The position numbers and the translations under genes were made by a program. DNA of 64,000 bases from Oscillospiraceae bacterium. Its GTDB lineage: Bacteria; Bacillota; Clostridia; Oscillospirales; Acutalibacteraceae. The stretch's first letter is position 1; each line of letters begins with the position of its first letter. Positions 1-8,082 of this stretch are shown piece by piece. The notes below the pieces were generated by a model. The model was given only the letters and a program-made list of their open reading frames with translations. It had not been told where the DNA came from and did no database searches. The stretch lies in contig CAJTCS010000001.1 of assembly GCA_910574995.1 (NCBI GenBank), positions 310,001 to 374,000 of the forward strand, read 5' to 3'.

Positions 1-894
1 GTCCACAAAATCGGTGCTGGCAGCCTTGGCTTTTTTGAAATCCCCGGACCGCAGGCGGTCCATGGGCATACCCAATATTTCTATGTGTTCCGGCGATGGG
101 GGCCCTAGGCCCCGCTGGGCCGCCAGCTCCAGCATCCGCACCGCCCCTGCTGGGAAACCGATCAGCCCGGCCATGCATACATCCAGGGCATAGGGGCTTT
201 TCGAGGCCCCTAAAAGCCCGGCTTCCCGCCGGTCCCCGCCGGTAGGGCCGTCCCCTTCCATGGCCCAAACGCCGTCCATCAAGGCCAGGTCCGGCTGGAG
301 GAAGTCACAGATATCTACCAGGGCGTGGGAGAAATCCTCCCGGTCGGGGAAACGGCAATGGATCTCCGGCTTTTGCAGGCCAGGCACCGCCCCGAACAGG
401 TTCTTCACGGCCCCCGAATACCCCACCATGCCGTGGGTTTTCAGCTTCGCCAGGTCAATTAGGTAGTCATGCTCTAAAAAAGGCTCTACAATGGCGGCTT
501 CCCGCAGCCGCTGCCCCTGGCGCAGGGGGACCTCCCGGCTTTTGCACTGGGTGTACAGCTGGAAGCCCCAGGCTTCCGCCATGTCCGTATAGCCGCTGCT
601 TTTGAACACGGCCTTCATCCGGCCGGGGGTATAGGGGCCGCCGGGGCTTTCGGCAATCAGTACCTTGCCCCCCGCCCGCTGGACGCACCGCCCTACCGCG
701 CAGGTAAAGGCCGGGTGGGTGCAGATGGCCGCCTCTGGCCTGGCCCCCATGATCAGGTTGGGCTTCAGCACCACCTGCATCCCCGGCTTGATCTCGTTAT
801 ATATGCCCAACGCCTGGAAAGCGGCGTCTACCTGCCGCAACAGGGCGTCGGGCTCGTAACTGGGGCAGGCCCCCAGCCAGACTTTTTCCCTCAT
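1..894 (-). CDS. DUF362 domain-containing protein (3' end outside window)
   Basis: The open frame starts at an ATG at 892-894 and runs off the left edge, so about 298 N-terminal residues are visible. It opens MREKVWLGACPSYEPD and contains the conserved DUF362 blocks MQVVLKPNLIMG, GGKVLIAESPGG, LAKLKTHGMVGYSGAVKN (the KTH / GAVKN signature) and LALMDGVWAMEGDGPTGG. DUF362 proteins are uncharacterised iron-sulfur-linked proteins, often with a C-terminal 4Fe-4S ferredoxin domain; that part would lie outside the window. Its ATG overlaps the stop of the upstream aminotransferase by 4 bp (ATGA), so the two are very probably translationally coupled. The exact reaction is unknown. Confidence is high for the family and nil for the substrate. 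Confidence 0.85.
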   Translation of the reverse strand, partial: MREKVWLGACPSYEPDALLRQVDAAFQALGIYNEIKPGMQVVLKPNLIMGARPEAAICTHPAFTCAVGRCVQRAGGKVLIAESPGGPYTPGRMKAVFKSSGYTDMAEAWGFQLYTQCKSREVPLRQGQRLREAAIVEPFLEHDYLIDLAKLKTHGMVGYSGAVKNLFGAVPGLQKPEIHCRFPDREDFSHALVDICDFLQPDLALMDGVWAMEGDGPTGGDRREAGLLGASKSPYALDVCMAGLIGFPAGAVRMLELAAQRGLGPPSPEHIEILGMPMDRLRSGDFKKAKAASTDFVD

Positions 895-2060
895 AGTTCC
901 TGTAAAAACGCTTCCATGCGCTCCAAAGCCTCTGTGATATGCTTTACCGAATAACAATAGGAAATGCGCAGGAAGCCCTCGCCGCAGGCCCCGAAAGCAT
1001 CCCCGGGCACCACGGCCACGTGCTTGGAATAGATCAGCCTCTCACAGAATTCCCCGCTGGTCAGCCCCGTGCATTTGATAGAGGGGAACACGTAGAAAGC
1101 CCCTTCGGGTTCAAAGCACTTTAGCCCCAGCTTGTCCAGCCCGTCCAGGATCAGCCTGCGCCGCATGTCATATTGCCCCCGCATGTATTCCATGTCGTCG
1201 TCGCCGCCCCGCATGGCTTCGATGGCCGCGTACTGGCTGGTGGTGGGGGCGCTCATAATGGCGAACTGGTGTAGCTTGGTCATCAGGGAGATCAACTCTT
1301 TTGGGCCGCAGGCATAGCCCAGCCGCCATCCTGTCATAGAGTGGGACTTGGAAAACCCATTCACCAAAACGGTACGCTCTTGCATACCGGGCAGGGCCGC
1401 AATGGACACATGTTTTTCCTCCCCATAGGTCAGAGAGGCGTATATTTCATCGGAAAGCACCAGCAGCCCGTGTTTTTCCACCACCCGGGCCACAGCCTCC
1501 AGGTCGCCCCGGCGCATAACGGCCCCCGTGGGGTTGTTGGGGTAGGGCAGCACCAGCAGCTTGGTCTTCCCCGTGACTTTTTCCTCAATCTCCTCCGCCG
1601 TCAGCCGGAAGCCGTTTTCCGGCTTTGTCTCGATGGTCACCGGCACGCCCCCGGCCATGCGGGCGATGGGCTCGTAACAGACAAAGCTGGGCTGGGGGAT
1701 AAGCACCTCGTCGCCAGGGGAAAGCACGCAGCGCATGCACAGGTCGATGGCCTCCGAGCCGCCCACCGTAACCAATACATCGGTTTCCGGCGTGTAATCT
1801 ACCCGGTAATGCCGGGAGACAAAGGCCGCGATCTCCTCCCGCAGCTTAGCGAAGCCCCGGTTTGGCGTATAGCGGGTACGGCCCTTTTCCAGGCTTTCAA
1901 TGCCCGCCTCCCGGATATGCCAGGGGGTGTGGAAATCCGGCTCGCCTACGGAAAGGGAGATCACGTCCTCCATCTCGTTGGCGATATCGAAGTATTTCCG
2001 GATACCCGAGGGCTTTACCTGTTTGATGGTAGGATTTACCAAATTATCATACTCAATCAC
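891..2060 (-). CDS. PLP-dependent aminotransferase, class I/II
   Basis: This 389-aa protein has the normal length for fold-type I aminotransferases of the aspartate/aromatic group. Visible hallmarks are the N-terminal substrate-loop region SVGEPDFHTP, the PLP-binding stretch LPYPNNPTGAV, SDEIYASLTY, and the Schiff-base lysine motif GFSKSHSMTGWRLGY. The C-terminal arginine that binds the substrate carboxylate is probably in GFLRISYCY. The amino donor cannot be decided from sequence. The start overlaps the end of the Lrp/AsnC regulator by 8 bp and its stop overlaps the DUF362 start by 4 bp, giving a three-gene operon. An Lrp-type regulator encoded directly upstream suggests control by an amino acid that this enzyme handles; that is inference. 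Confidence 0.92.
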   Translation of the reverse strand: MIEYDNLVNPTIKQVKPSGIRKYFDIANEMEDVISLSVGEPDFHTPWHIREAGIESLEKGRTRYTPNRGFAKLREEIAAFVSRHYRVDYTPETDVLVTVGGSEAIDLCMRCVLSPGDEVLIPQPSFVCYEPIARMAGGVPVTIETKPENGFRLTAEEIEEKVTGKTKLLVLPYPNNPTGAVMRRGDLEAVARVVEKHGLLVLSDEIYASLTYGEEKHVSIAALPGMQERTVLVNGFSKSHSMTGWRLGYACGPKELISLMTKLHQFAIMSAPTTSQYAAIEAMRGGDDDMEYMRGQYDMRRRLILDGLDKLGLKCFEPEGAFYVFPSIKCTGLTSGEFCERLIYSKHVAVVPGDAFGACGEGFLRISYCYSVKHITEALERMEAFLQEL

Positions 2061-2547
2061 ACAAATTACTCCCTCTCTCGTCTATTTCCTCGTAGTCGCG
2101 GTTGAACACCACGCCCCCGTCTTTGTATTTGGTCAGCACGAAGTGGGTGGCTGTAGACAGCACCCCGTCGATGGTGGCCAGGCGTTTTTGTACGAACATG
2201 GCCACATCCTGCATGGTGCGGCCGGTCACGGTCACGGCCAGGTCATACCCGCCGGACATGAGGTATACGCTTTCCACCTCTGGGAAGTTCATGATGCGCC
2301 CGGCTATCTCGTCAAAGCCCGTGTCCTTTTTGGGCGTTACCCGCAGCTCGATAAGGGCCGAGGCCTTCTGGGTCTCGGTGCGTTCCCAGTTGACAAGGGC
2401 GTGGTAGCCCCTGATGGCCCCTTCTTTTTCATACTGGGCAATGGCTTTCCTGACCTCATGTTCATCTTCGCCCAACATTACGGCCAGTTGTGCCGCCGTC
2501 AGCTTCGCGTCGTCCTGTAAAAGCTCTAATAGCTGTTCCCTTTGCAT
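2053..2547 (-). CDS. Lrp/AsnC family transcriptional regulator
   Basis: This is a 164-aa regulator with an N-terminal winged helix-turn-helix (MQREQLLELLQDDAKLTAAQ, then EVRKAIAQYEKEGAIRGYHA) and a C-terminal RAM/AsnC ligand-binding domain (IELRVTPKKDTGFDEIAGRI, VYLMSGGYDLAVTVTGRTM). The longer open frame begins further upstream, but I chose the ATG at 2545-2547: it has a GGGTGG ribosome binding site 10 bp upstream and gives the usual family length. It overlaps the aminotransferase start by 8 bp and is the first gene of the operon. Just upstream, near 2568-2583, is an imperfect palindrome (TTGTCTAAACAA) that could be an autoregulatory box; this is only a suggestion. Confidence 0.92.
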   Translation of the reverse strand: MQREQLLELLQDDAKLTAAQLAVMLGEDEHEVRKAIAQYEKEGAIRGYHALVNWERTETQKASALIELRVTPKKDTGFDEIAGRIMNFPEVESVYLMSGGYDLAVTVTGRTMQDVAMFVQKRLATIDGVLSTATHFVLTKYKDGGVVFNRDYEEIDERGSNLCD

Positions 2548-2731
2548 ACTGAAAAACCACCCTTTATATTTGTTTAGACAATAAAAATGCAGCACGCCTC
2601 CCGCTCTTGTCCCAGGCATAGCGCGCGCCTGCCTCCAGCCGAAGCTCCTCGCCGGATTCCCCCACAAGGGCCTGCCGCCCGATAGGAGGGCCGCCCCCGG
2701 CCTGTTCCGAATGGGGTGCCCCTGGCGCCCC

Positions 2732-3544
2732 CTATTCCAGCGGCAATTGGCGGGGTTGGCGCTGTATGTATAAGGTGAATTCGGTAAAGCCCGCCGCTTG
2801 CAGCAGCTCCATGCCCTGGTCTATGCCGCGGCCCAGGTCGGCGGTGCTGTGGGCGTCTGAGCCCAGGGTGACCAGCCTGCCGCCCAGCTCCCGGTAACGG
2901 CGGAGGATGGGCAGGTCTGGCAGGGCGCGGCCTATCTTTTGCCGCAGGCCGGAAGTGTTCACCTCCAGGGCCTTGCCCCCGCGCACCAGCCCCTTTAATA
3001 CACTATCGACCGCATCCTGGTGTTTCTTTAGGTCTACAGGGATGCCGTGGTCGCCTTCGATATAGCGCAGGGGATAGGTGAGGTGGCCCAGGGCGTCGAA
3101 ATCCCCCCAGGCGATCAACTCCAAGAGCTCTTCCCAATACGCGGACAGGAGGCCGTCGATATACCCGGCCGGCTTGCCGGTATAATCCAAAAAGAAAAAA
3201 TCTTCATAATCCCGGATGTTGTGGATGGAGCCGATGACAAAATCGTACCCCCGTCCCCGCAGGGCCTCTTTTGCCGCCTCCGTATCCTGGTTGGGCTGGC
3301 CCAGCTCGATGCCCCGGTAAAACCGCGGGCCCCCTGCCTGGCTGACGCCTTCCATCTGGATCCAGGCCTCCTCCACACGGCTGCGGTAGCGTTGCGCGTA
3401 TTTCTGGCATTCGCAGTGGTCGGTCAGGGTATGGGCGTACAGGCCCAGTTCCCTGGCCCGGGCCGCCATGGCGGCGGGGGCGTCGCTGGCGTCTGGGGAA
3501 CAGCTTGAGTGGTTGTGGCAGTCGCAGGCATACCGGTGCTTCAT
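2732..3544 (-). CDS. PHP-domain phosphatase, histidinol-phosphatase (HisJ/HisK) family
   Basis: This 270-aa PHP-superfamily metallophosphatase carries the N-terminal metal motif CDCHNHSSCSPDA (HxH) and TLTDHCEC. Further ligands lie in FVIGSIHNI, FDALGHLTYP, LEVNTSGLR and LVTLGSDAHST. This pattern matches monofunctional histidinol-phosphate phosphatases of Firmicutes, which remove phosphate from L-histidinol phosphate in histidine biosynthesis. No other his genes are adjacent, so a different phosphoester substrate remains possible. The ATG at 3542-3544 follows an AAAGGAGG ribosome binding site and a good promoter at 3593-3621. It is transcribed divergently from the Eis-like gene. Confidence 0.88.
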   Translation of the reverse strand: MKHRYACDCHNHSSCSPDASDAPAAMAARARELGLYAHTLTDHCECQKYAQRYRSRVEEAWIQMEGVSQAGGPRFYRGIELGQPNQDTEAAKEALRGRGYDFVIGSIHNIRDYEDFFFLDYTGKPAGYIDGLLSAYWEELLELIAWGDFDALGHLTYPLRYIEGDHGIPVDLKKHQDAVDSVLKGLVRGGKALEVNTSGLRQKIGRALPDLPILRRYRELGGRLVTLGSDAHSTADLGRGIDQGMELLQAAGFTEFTLYIQRQPRQLPLE

Positions 3545-3592
3545 AAAAGTGACCCTCCTTTTTGGATAAGGCTGCCGTGCCCAATATCAGCT

Positions 3593-3621
3593 ATTATAGC
3601 ACATCCTGCGGCGGGGTACAA
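3593..3621 (-). promoter_or_regulatory. Sigma-A-type promoter for the PHP phosphatase gene
   Basis: Read on the minus strand: TTGTAC, a 17-bp spacer, then a perfect TATAAT. The transcript would start about 40 bp upstream of the ATG. Confidence 0.7.
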
Positions 3622-3786
3622 GGGGAAAGCGGCCTGGGGGACACCCAAAAGTATCGCCGAAAGCGAAGGCGGCAAGAAGCCGCTGCGCCCCCGGCGGCCT
3701 TGCCGGAAGCCGCCAGGCCGCCCGTCTATCTAAAAAGACTGGCTTTGGGCGTGCCTATACATTCCGCCGCGTGCCCCGTTGTATCC

Positions 3787-3815
3787 TTGACTTCTGCGGC
3801 CAGGGATGGTACTAT
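3787..3815 (+). promoter_or_regulatory. Sigma-A-type promoter for the Eis-like gene
   Basis: TTGACT, a 17-bp spacer, then TACTAT, ending 34 bp upstream of the ATG at 3850. The remainder of the 305-bp divergent gap (3622-3786) is GC-rich and holds nothing I can name. Confidence 0.7.
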
Positions 3816-3849
3816 GGGAGCATAACCCAAAAAGAAAGGTGGCGGGGAA

Positions 3850-5052
3850 ATGCAGGTAAGGAAGCTGCGCGGGGACGAGCTGTGGCGGTCGCGGCTGAAC
3901 ATGGCGGTGGCGTTTGAGGGGGATTTTGACTGGGAAAAGGAGAAGGCGAAAAGCCAGGAGGAACAGGCAAAGCCAGAGGAGGCCCATTGGGGCGCTTTCC
4001 AGGAGGGGGAGGAGTACCCCTGTGCCAGTTTGATCGTGAACCGGTACACCGTCCGGTTCGACGGGCACATGGTGGGCCTGGGGGGCGTCGGCGGCGTGGC
4101 CACATTGCCGGCCAACCGCCGGGGCGGGGCTGTGCGCGCCTGCTTCCAGGGGGCTTTCCGGGAAATGTACGACAGCGGTGTGGCGCTTTCGGCCTTATAT
4201 CCCTTCAGCACCGGGTATTACCAGCAGTTCGGCTATGAAAACAGCGTAGCCTGCTTGTTGTGGAACATCCCCCTGCGGGACCTGCCCAGGCAAAGCCCTG
4301 GCGGGCGGGTACGGCAGCTTTTCCCTGGGGATAGCCTGTCGCCGCTGCTGGAGGTGTACAACGCCTTTTACGGGGGCTGTAACCTGGCGGCCGCCCGGGA
4401 GGTCTTCGACCGGGACCTGGAGGTAGGGGCCCTGTTAGGACAGCGCCGGTACATATACCTGTGGGAGGACGGGGCAGGCGTGCCGGGGGCTTTCCTCATA
4501 GGCAGCCGGGACGGGGACGTCTTGAACTGCCGGATGGATTTTAGCAGCCGCAACTGCCTCTTGTTCCGGGACGCCCAGGCGTTTACCGGCCTGATGGCCT
4601 TTGTGGGGCGGGCGTTCCAGGCCAACTATAAGGCCATACGGTTTTCCCTGCCCCAGTGGGCGGATGTCTCCCCGCTGCTGCCCGAGTGCGCCGGCCTGGA
4701 GCGCAGCTGTTTTTTCAACGGCATGGTGCGGGCAGTGAACGTGGGGCGGCTTCTGGCCCTGTGCCGCTGCCAAGGGGAGGGCGCCCTTACCCTGGCTGTC
4801 ACAGACCCGCTGCTGCCGGAGAACCAGGGCACGTTCCGGCTGGAGTTCGCCCCTGGCCGGGAGAACCGGGTGTCCCGCGCAGAGGGGGCCCCGGATATTA
4901 CCTTGGGGGTGGGGGAGCTGACGGCCTTGGCGTGCGGCATACGGGGGGCGGAGGAATTGCCTTGGATGCCAGGCGTGCAGGTACACGCCGCCGGCCTGGA
5001 CCTGGGACAGGTTTTCTACCATAAGCCGTGCCACTTGTTAGAGCTGTTTTAA
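3850..5052 (+). CDS. Eis-like GNAT N-acetyltransferase with SCP2-type C-terminal domain
   Basis: This 400-aa protein has the typical length of the Eis (enhanced intracellular survival) acetyltransferase family. The first GNAT domain holds the acetyl-CoA loop GGVGGVATLPANRRGGAVR (about residues 78-96), followed by SALYPFSTGYYQQFGYE, characteristic of Eis homologues. The middle is a second GNAT-like fold and the last ~110 residues (TDPLLPENQGTFRLEF through GVQVHAAGLDLGQVF) look like a sterol-carrier-protein-2 domain. Family members acetylate amines, including aminoglycosides in some lineages; the natural substrate here is unknown. The start is supported by a GGTGGCGGGGAA ribosome binding region and its own promoter. 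The isomerase-family gene follows 63 bp downstream. Confidence 0.88.
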   Translation: MQVRKLRGDELWRSRLNMAVAFEGDFDWEKEKAKSQEEQAKPEEAHWGAFQEGEEYPCASLIVNRYTVRFDGHMVGLGGVGGVATLPANRRGGAVRACFQGAFREMYDSGVALSALYPFSTGYYQQFGYENSVACLLWNIPLRDLPRQSPGGRVRQLFPGDSLSPLLEVYNAFYGGCNLAAAREVFDRDLEVGALLGQRRYIYLWEDGAGVPGAFLIGSRDGDVLNCRMDFSSRNCLLFRDAQAFTGLMAFVGRAFQANYKAIRFSLPQWADVSPLLPECAGLERSCFFNGMVRAVNVGRLLALCRCQGEGALTLAVTDPLLPENQGTFRLEFAPGRENRVSRAEGAPDITLGVGELTALACGIRGAEELPWMPGVQVHAAGLDLGQVFYHKPCHLLELF

Positions 5053-5115
5053 AAGGCCTTTAGGAATGCCTTTACGCAATAAACCGTAAGAAAATAAAAG
5101 GAGGATCTATAAACC

Positions 5116-6594
5116 ATGAACAACATCCCAGAGATCAAGGCCGGCGTGGTGGCTGTGTCAAGGGACTGCTTCCCGGAATCCCTGTCCGTCGGCCGCCGCA
5201 AGGCGCTGATAGACGCTTACCAGAAGAAGTACGGCGGCGAGGGCGTGTACGAATGCCCTATCTGCATTGTAGAGAGCGAAATCCATATGACGCAGGCCCT
5301 GGAGGATGTGAAGAAAGCCGGGTGTAACGCCCTGGTGGTGTACCTGGGGAACTTTGGGCCGGAAATCTCCGAAACCCTGTTGGCCAAGCATTTTGACGGG
5401 CCCGTGATGTTTATCGCCGCCGCCGAGGAAAGCGGGGACAACCTCATCGGCGGCCGTGGGGACGCTTACTGCGGGATGCTTAATGCCAGCTACAACCTGA
5501 AGCTGCGGGAGGTCCGGGCATACATCCCGGAGAACCCTGTAGGCGACGCTGAGGAATGCGCCGACCGCGTCCACGAATTCCTGCCTATCGCCAGGGCTCT
5601 GGTGGGGCTGAAAGGGTTGAAGATCATCAGCTTCGGCCCCCGCCCCTTAAACTTCCTGGCCTGTAACGCCCCCATCAAGCGCCTGTACGACCTGGGGGTG
5701 GAGATCGAGGAAAACTCCGAGCTGGATTTGTTTGAGGCTTTCCATAAGCACGCGGGCGACCCGCGCATCCCGGGCATTGCCAAAGAGATGGCCGAAGAGC
5801 TGGGCGAGGGCAACAAAAAGCCCGAGATATTGGAAAAGCTGGCCCAGTATGAGATTACCCTGTTGGACTGGGTGGAGGCGCACAAGGGCTACCGCCCGTA
5901 TGTGGCCCTTACCAGCAAGTGCTGGCCCGCGTTCCAGACCCAGTTTGGCTTTGTGCCCTGCTATGTCAATTCCCGCCTGACCGGCCGGGGCGTCCCTGTT
6001 TCCTGCGAGGTGGACATCTGGGGCACATTAAGCGAGTTTATCGGCGCCTGCGTCAGCGGGGACGTCGTGACGCTGCTGGACATCAACAACACCGTGCCCA
6101 AGGACATGTATAAGTCCGACATCGAGGGCCGGTTCCCCTATGGCCTTACCGATACTTTCATGGGCTTCCACTGCGGCAACACCTGTTCGAAGAAGCTGTG
6201 CAAGCCCACCATGAAGTATCAGATGATCATGGCGCGCAGCCTGCCCGAGGAAGTCACCCAGGGTACCCTGGAGGGGGACATCTGCCCTGGCGGCATCACC
6301 TTCTTCCGGCTGCAAAGCACCGCCGACTGTGAGCTTCGGGCCTATGTGGCGCAGGGCGAGGTGCTGCCCGTGCCCACCCGCTCTTTTGGCGGCATCGGGG
6401 TGTTTGCCATCCCAGAGATGGGCCGCTTCTACCGCCATGTGCTCATTGAGAAAAACTACCCCCACCACGGCGCGGTGGCTTTCGGCCATCACGGCAAGGC
6501 CCTCTTTGAGGTGTTCAAGTACCTGGGCGTGCGGGACATCGGCTTTAACCAGCCTAAGGGGATGCTGTATAAAAGCGAGAATCCTTTCTGCTGA
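5116..6594 (+). CDS. L-fucose/L-arabinose isomerase family protein
   Basis: This 492-aa protein has the three-domain architecture of the fucose/arabinose isomerase superfamily: an N-terminal Rossmann-like half (IKAGVVAVSRDCFPES, VVYLGNFGPE, VMFIAAAEES), a middle domain (KIISFGPRPLNFLACNAPIK, YVALTSKCWPAFQTQFGFVP) and a C-terminal beta domain ending HHGAVAFGHHGKALFEVFKYLG. Acidic and histidine residues that could bind the divalent metal are visible in CEVDIWGTLSEF and MGFHCGNTCSKKLC. Known members interconvert aldoses and ketoses, and some isomerise sulfosugars. No kinase, aldolase or transporter is adjacent, so the sugar is unknown. A GGAGG ribosome binding site lies 8 bp before the ATG, and a strong terminator follows at 6621. 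Confidence 0.8.
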   Translation: MNNIPEIKAGVVAVSRDCFPESLSVGRRKALIDAYQKKYGGEGVYECPICIVESEIHMTQALEDVKKAGCNALVVYLGNFGPEISETLLAKHFDGPVMFIAAAEESGDNLIGGRGDAYCGMLNASYNLKLREVRAYIPENPVGDAEECADRVHEFLPIARALVGLKGLKIISFGPRPLNFLACNAPIKRLYDLGVEIEENSELDLFEAFHKHAGDPRIPGIAKEMAEELGEGNKKPEILEKLAQYEITLLDWVEAHKGYRPYVALTSKCWPAFQTQFGFVPCYVNSRLTGRGVPVSCEVDIWGTLSEFIGACVSGDVVTLLDINNTVPKDMYKSDIEGRFPYGLTDTFMGFHCGNTCSKKLCKPTMKYQMIMARSLPEEVTQGTLEGDICPGGITFFRLQSTADCELRAYVAQGEVLPVPTRSFGGIGVFAIPEMGRFYRHVLIEKNYPHHGAVAFGHHGKALFEVFKYLGVRDIGFNQPKGMLYKSENPFC

Positions 6595-6620
6595 CACTTT
6601 GCGCCTGTGTATGTCGGTTT

Positions 6621-6653
6621 GGGAAGGGCGGCGCGGCTGCCCTTCCCCTTTTT
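6621..6653 (+). terminator. Rho-independent terminator after the isomerase-family gene
   Basis: A 9-bp GGGAAGGGC / GCCCTTCCC stem with a 9-nt loop, followed by a CTTTTT tract. Confidence 0.85.
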
Positions 6654-6800
6654 ATGTATTTCCATCCCTGCCGATGTTCCCGCAACACTTCCCACTTTTT
6701 CTGTGTAATTCCCCCACCAATCCCCCCCGCTTCGCCCGGAAACCCCATGTTTTGCCTGTTTTGCCCCCCTGGGCGCCGTGGCTGGCCCAGGGCTTTTCCG

Positions 6801-6829
6801 TAGACAGCCGGGCCGATTTGTGATAAACT
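6801..6829 (+). promoter_or_regulatory. Possible promoter for the 387-aa protein
   Basis: TAGACA, 17 bp, then TAAACT. The boxes are imperfect; the call rests on spacing and position between a terminator and the next gene. Confidence 0.4.
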
Positions 6830-6902
6830 GGGGATAGCCAAAGGGGAAAGATAGTCCCTGTTTCTTCCGTTTTCCGGCGGGAGGGAAAAGGAGGTACCGA
6901 TC

Positions 6903-8066
6903 ATGCCAGGAAGAGAAGCTGTTTTGTGGGGCAGGCCCATGCCGCCCAAGGACGACGCGCCCAGGCGGTCTATCCTGCACTGCCTGCGCATGCTGGCGCC
7001 TTTCCGCGAGGCGCTGCCACCCTCAGAATTCGCGGACTCTGACATGGCGGAAGGGGAACGCCAGTTCTATGCTTTCATCAAAGGCCTGTATGGGGAGATG
7101 TACGGCGACCCGGCGTTTTTCCTCATCCCCCAGGGGGAATATGACGAATATATGGAAAGCCTGGCTTTGCAAGGGGCGGGCGGGGAAGAGGACGAAGATG
7201 GCGGGGGCGGCCCCCACGAAAAGGCAGACCAGAAGGAAAGCCGCCTGCGAAACCGCTTCCAGCAAGCCATACGGTTTTATGCGGCGTACCTGTACGAGCT
7301 GGGGACCCGGGCCCAGCGCCTGGAAAAGGGCGTGCTGGTGCTTTCGGCGGAAGATTGGCGCGAAGCCCGCAAGGCTATGGAGTGGCCCCACCTGCGGGGG
7401 GAGAACGCCCCCCGCTTCCAGCGCCTGCAGGTGCTGGGCCTGGACGAGCAAGTGGAACCCAAGCTGGTATATGTTACCTGCCGGGAGTTCCCCAAGATGC
7501 TGTACGGCCTGTGGGCCCTGTGCGCCGCCCCCAAAAACCCGTATCACTACGCCAACTACCTGCGCCTGGATTACCGGGCCGCCTGGCAGAAGGCGCCCAG
7601 CGTACAGGACGTTTTCCGTACCTTGACGCCCGAGCGCGCGGCGGCGGCCCAGGCCATCCACAACGCCATGACGGCCAAAGGCCTGGGCCTGTACATCAAG
7701 CCCCTGCGGGAAATTACTTCTGGCGCCCGGTGGAAAGGGGAGTACCGGGCGGGGGGCAGATGTACCGCCGGGTTCTACGCAGACCCGGACAGCCTGACCC
7801 TGTGCCTGTATTTTGGCAGCCCAGAGGAGGTTTCCGCTATGAGCGCCCGCCTTTGGCGGCAAGAGCCGGTGCTGGGCGCCTGGTTCGACTCGAAGCTGCC
7901 GGAACGCCGGTGCACTTGCCCCCACAATTGCCGGGTCCGTCTGGGTGATGGCCCCCGGCGCATCTGCGGCATGGCCTGCCGTGCCGAGGTGGAGGACCCC
8001 AGCTTCCAGGAGGTGCAGACCTGCCTGTCGGTGCTGGCCCTTCTGGAAGGGGCGCAAACAGAATGA
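6903..8066 (+). CDS. Unrecognised 387-aa protein with a C-terminal cysteine cluster
   Basis: I do not recognise the family. The protein is soluble by eye, with no signal peptide or membrane segment. It has an acidic, glycine-rich low-complexity stretch at about residues 93-112 (EEDEDGGGG) and a mostly helical core rich in aromatic residues (FYAAYLYELGTRAQRLEKG). The C-terminus has closely spaced cysteines, RRCTCPHNCRVRLG then RRICGMACRAEVED, which could bind zinc or an iron-sulfur cluster. The start is well supported by AAAAGGAGG. The gene ends 16 bp before the hydroxyacid dehydrogenase, whose ribosome binding site overlaps this stop, so the two are probably co-transcribed. It is an intact gene with codon use like its neighbours. 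Confidence 0.75.
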   Translation: MPGREAVLWGRPMPPKDDAPRRSILHCLRMLAPFREALPPSEFADSDMAEGERQFYAFIKGLYGEMYGDPAFFLIPQGEYDEYMESLALQGAGGEEDEDGGGGPHEKADQKESRLRNRFQQAIRFYAAYLYELGTRAQRLEKGVLVLSAEDWREARKAMEWPHLRGENAPRFQRLQVLGLDEQVEPKLVYVTCREFPKMLYGLWALCAAPKNPYHYANYLRLDYRAAWQKAPSVQDVFRTLTPERAAAAQAIHNAMTAKGLGLYIKPLREITSGARWKGEYRAGGRCTAGFYADPDSLTLCLYFGSPEEVSAMSARLWRQEPVLGAWFDSKLPERRCTCPHNCRVRLGDGPRRICGMACRAEVEDPSFQEVQTCLSVLALLEGAQTE

Positions 8067-8082
8067 AAAGGAGTGGATTGTT

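Larger units (their letters stand above)
6595..6902 (+). other. Intergenic region
   Basis: The 308-bp gap contains the terminator at 6621-6653, a C-rich stretch (6690-6790) with no recognisable structure, and a weak promoter candidate at 6801-6829. The ribosome binding site AAAAGGAGG sits just before the next ATG. Confidence 0.6.
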
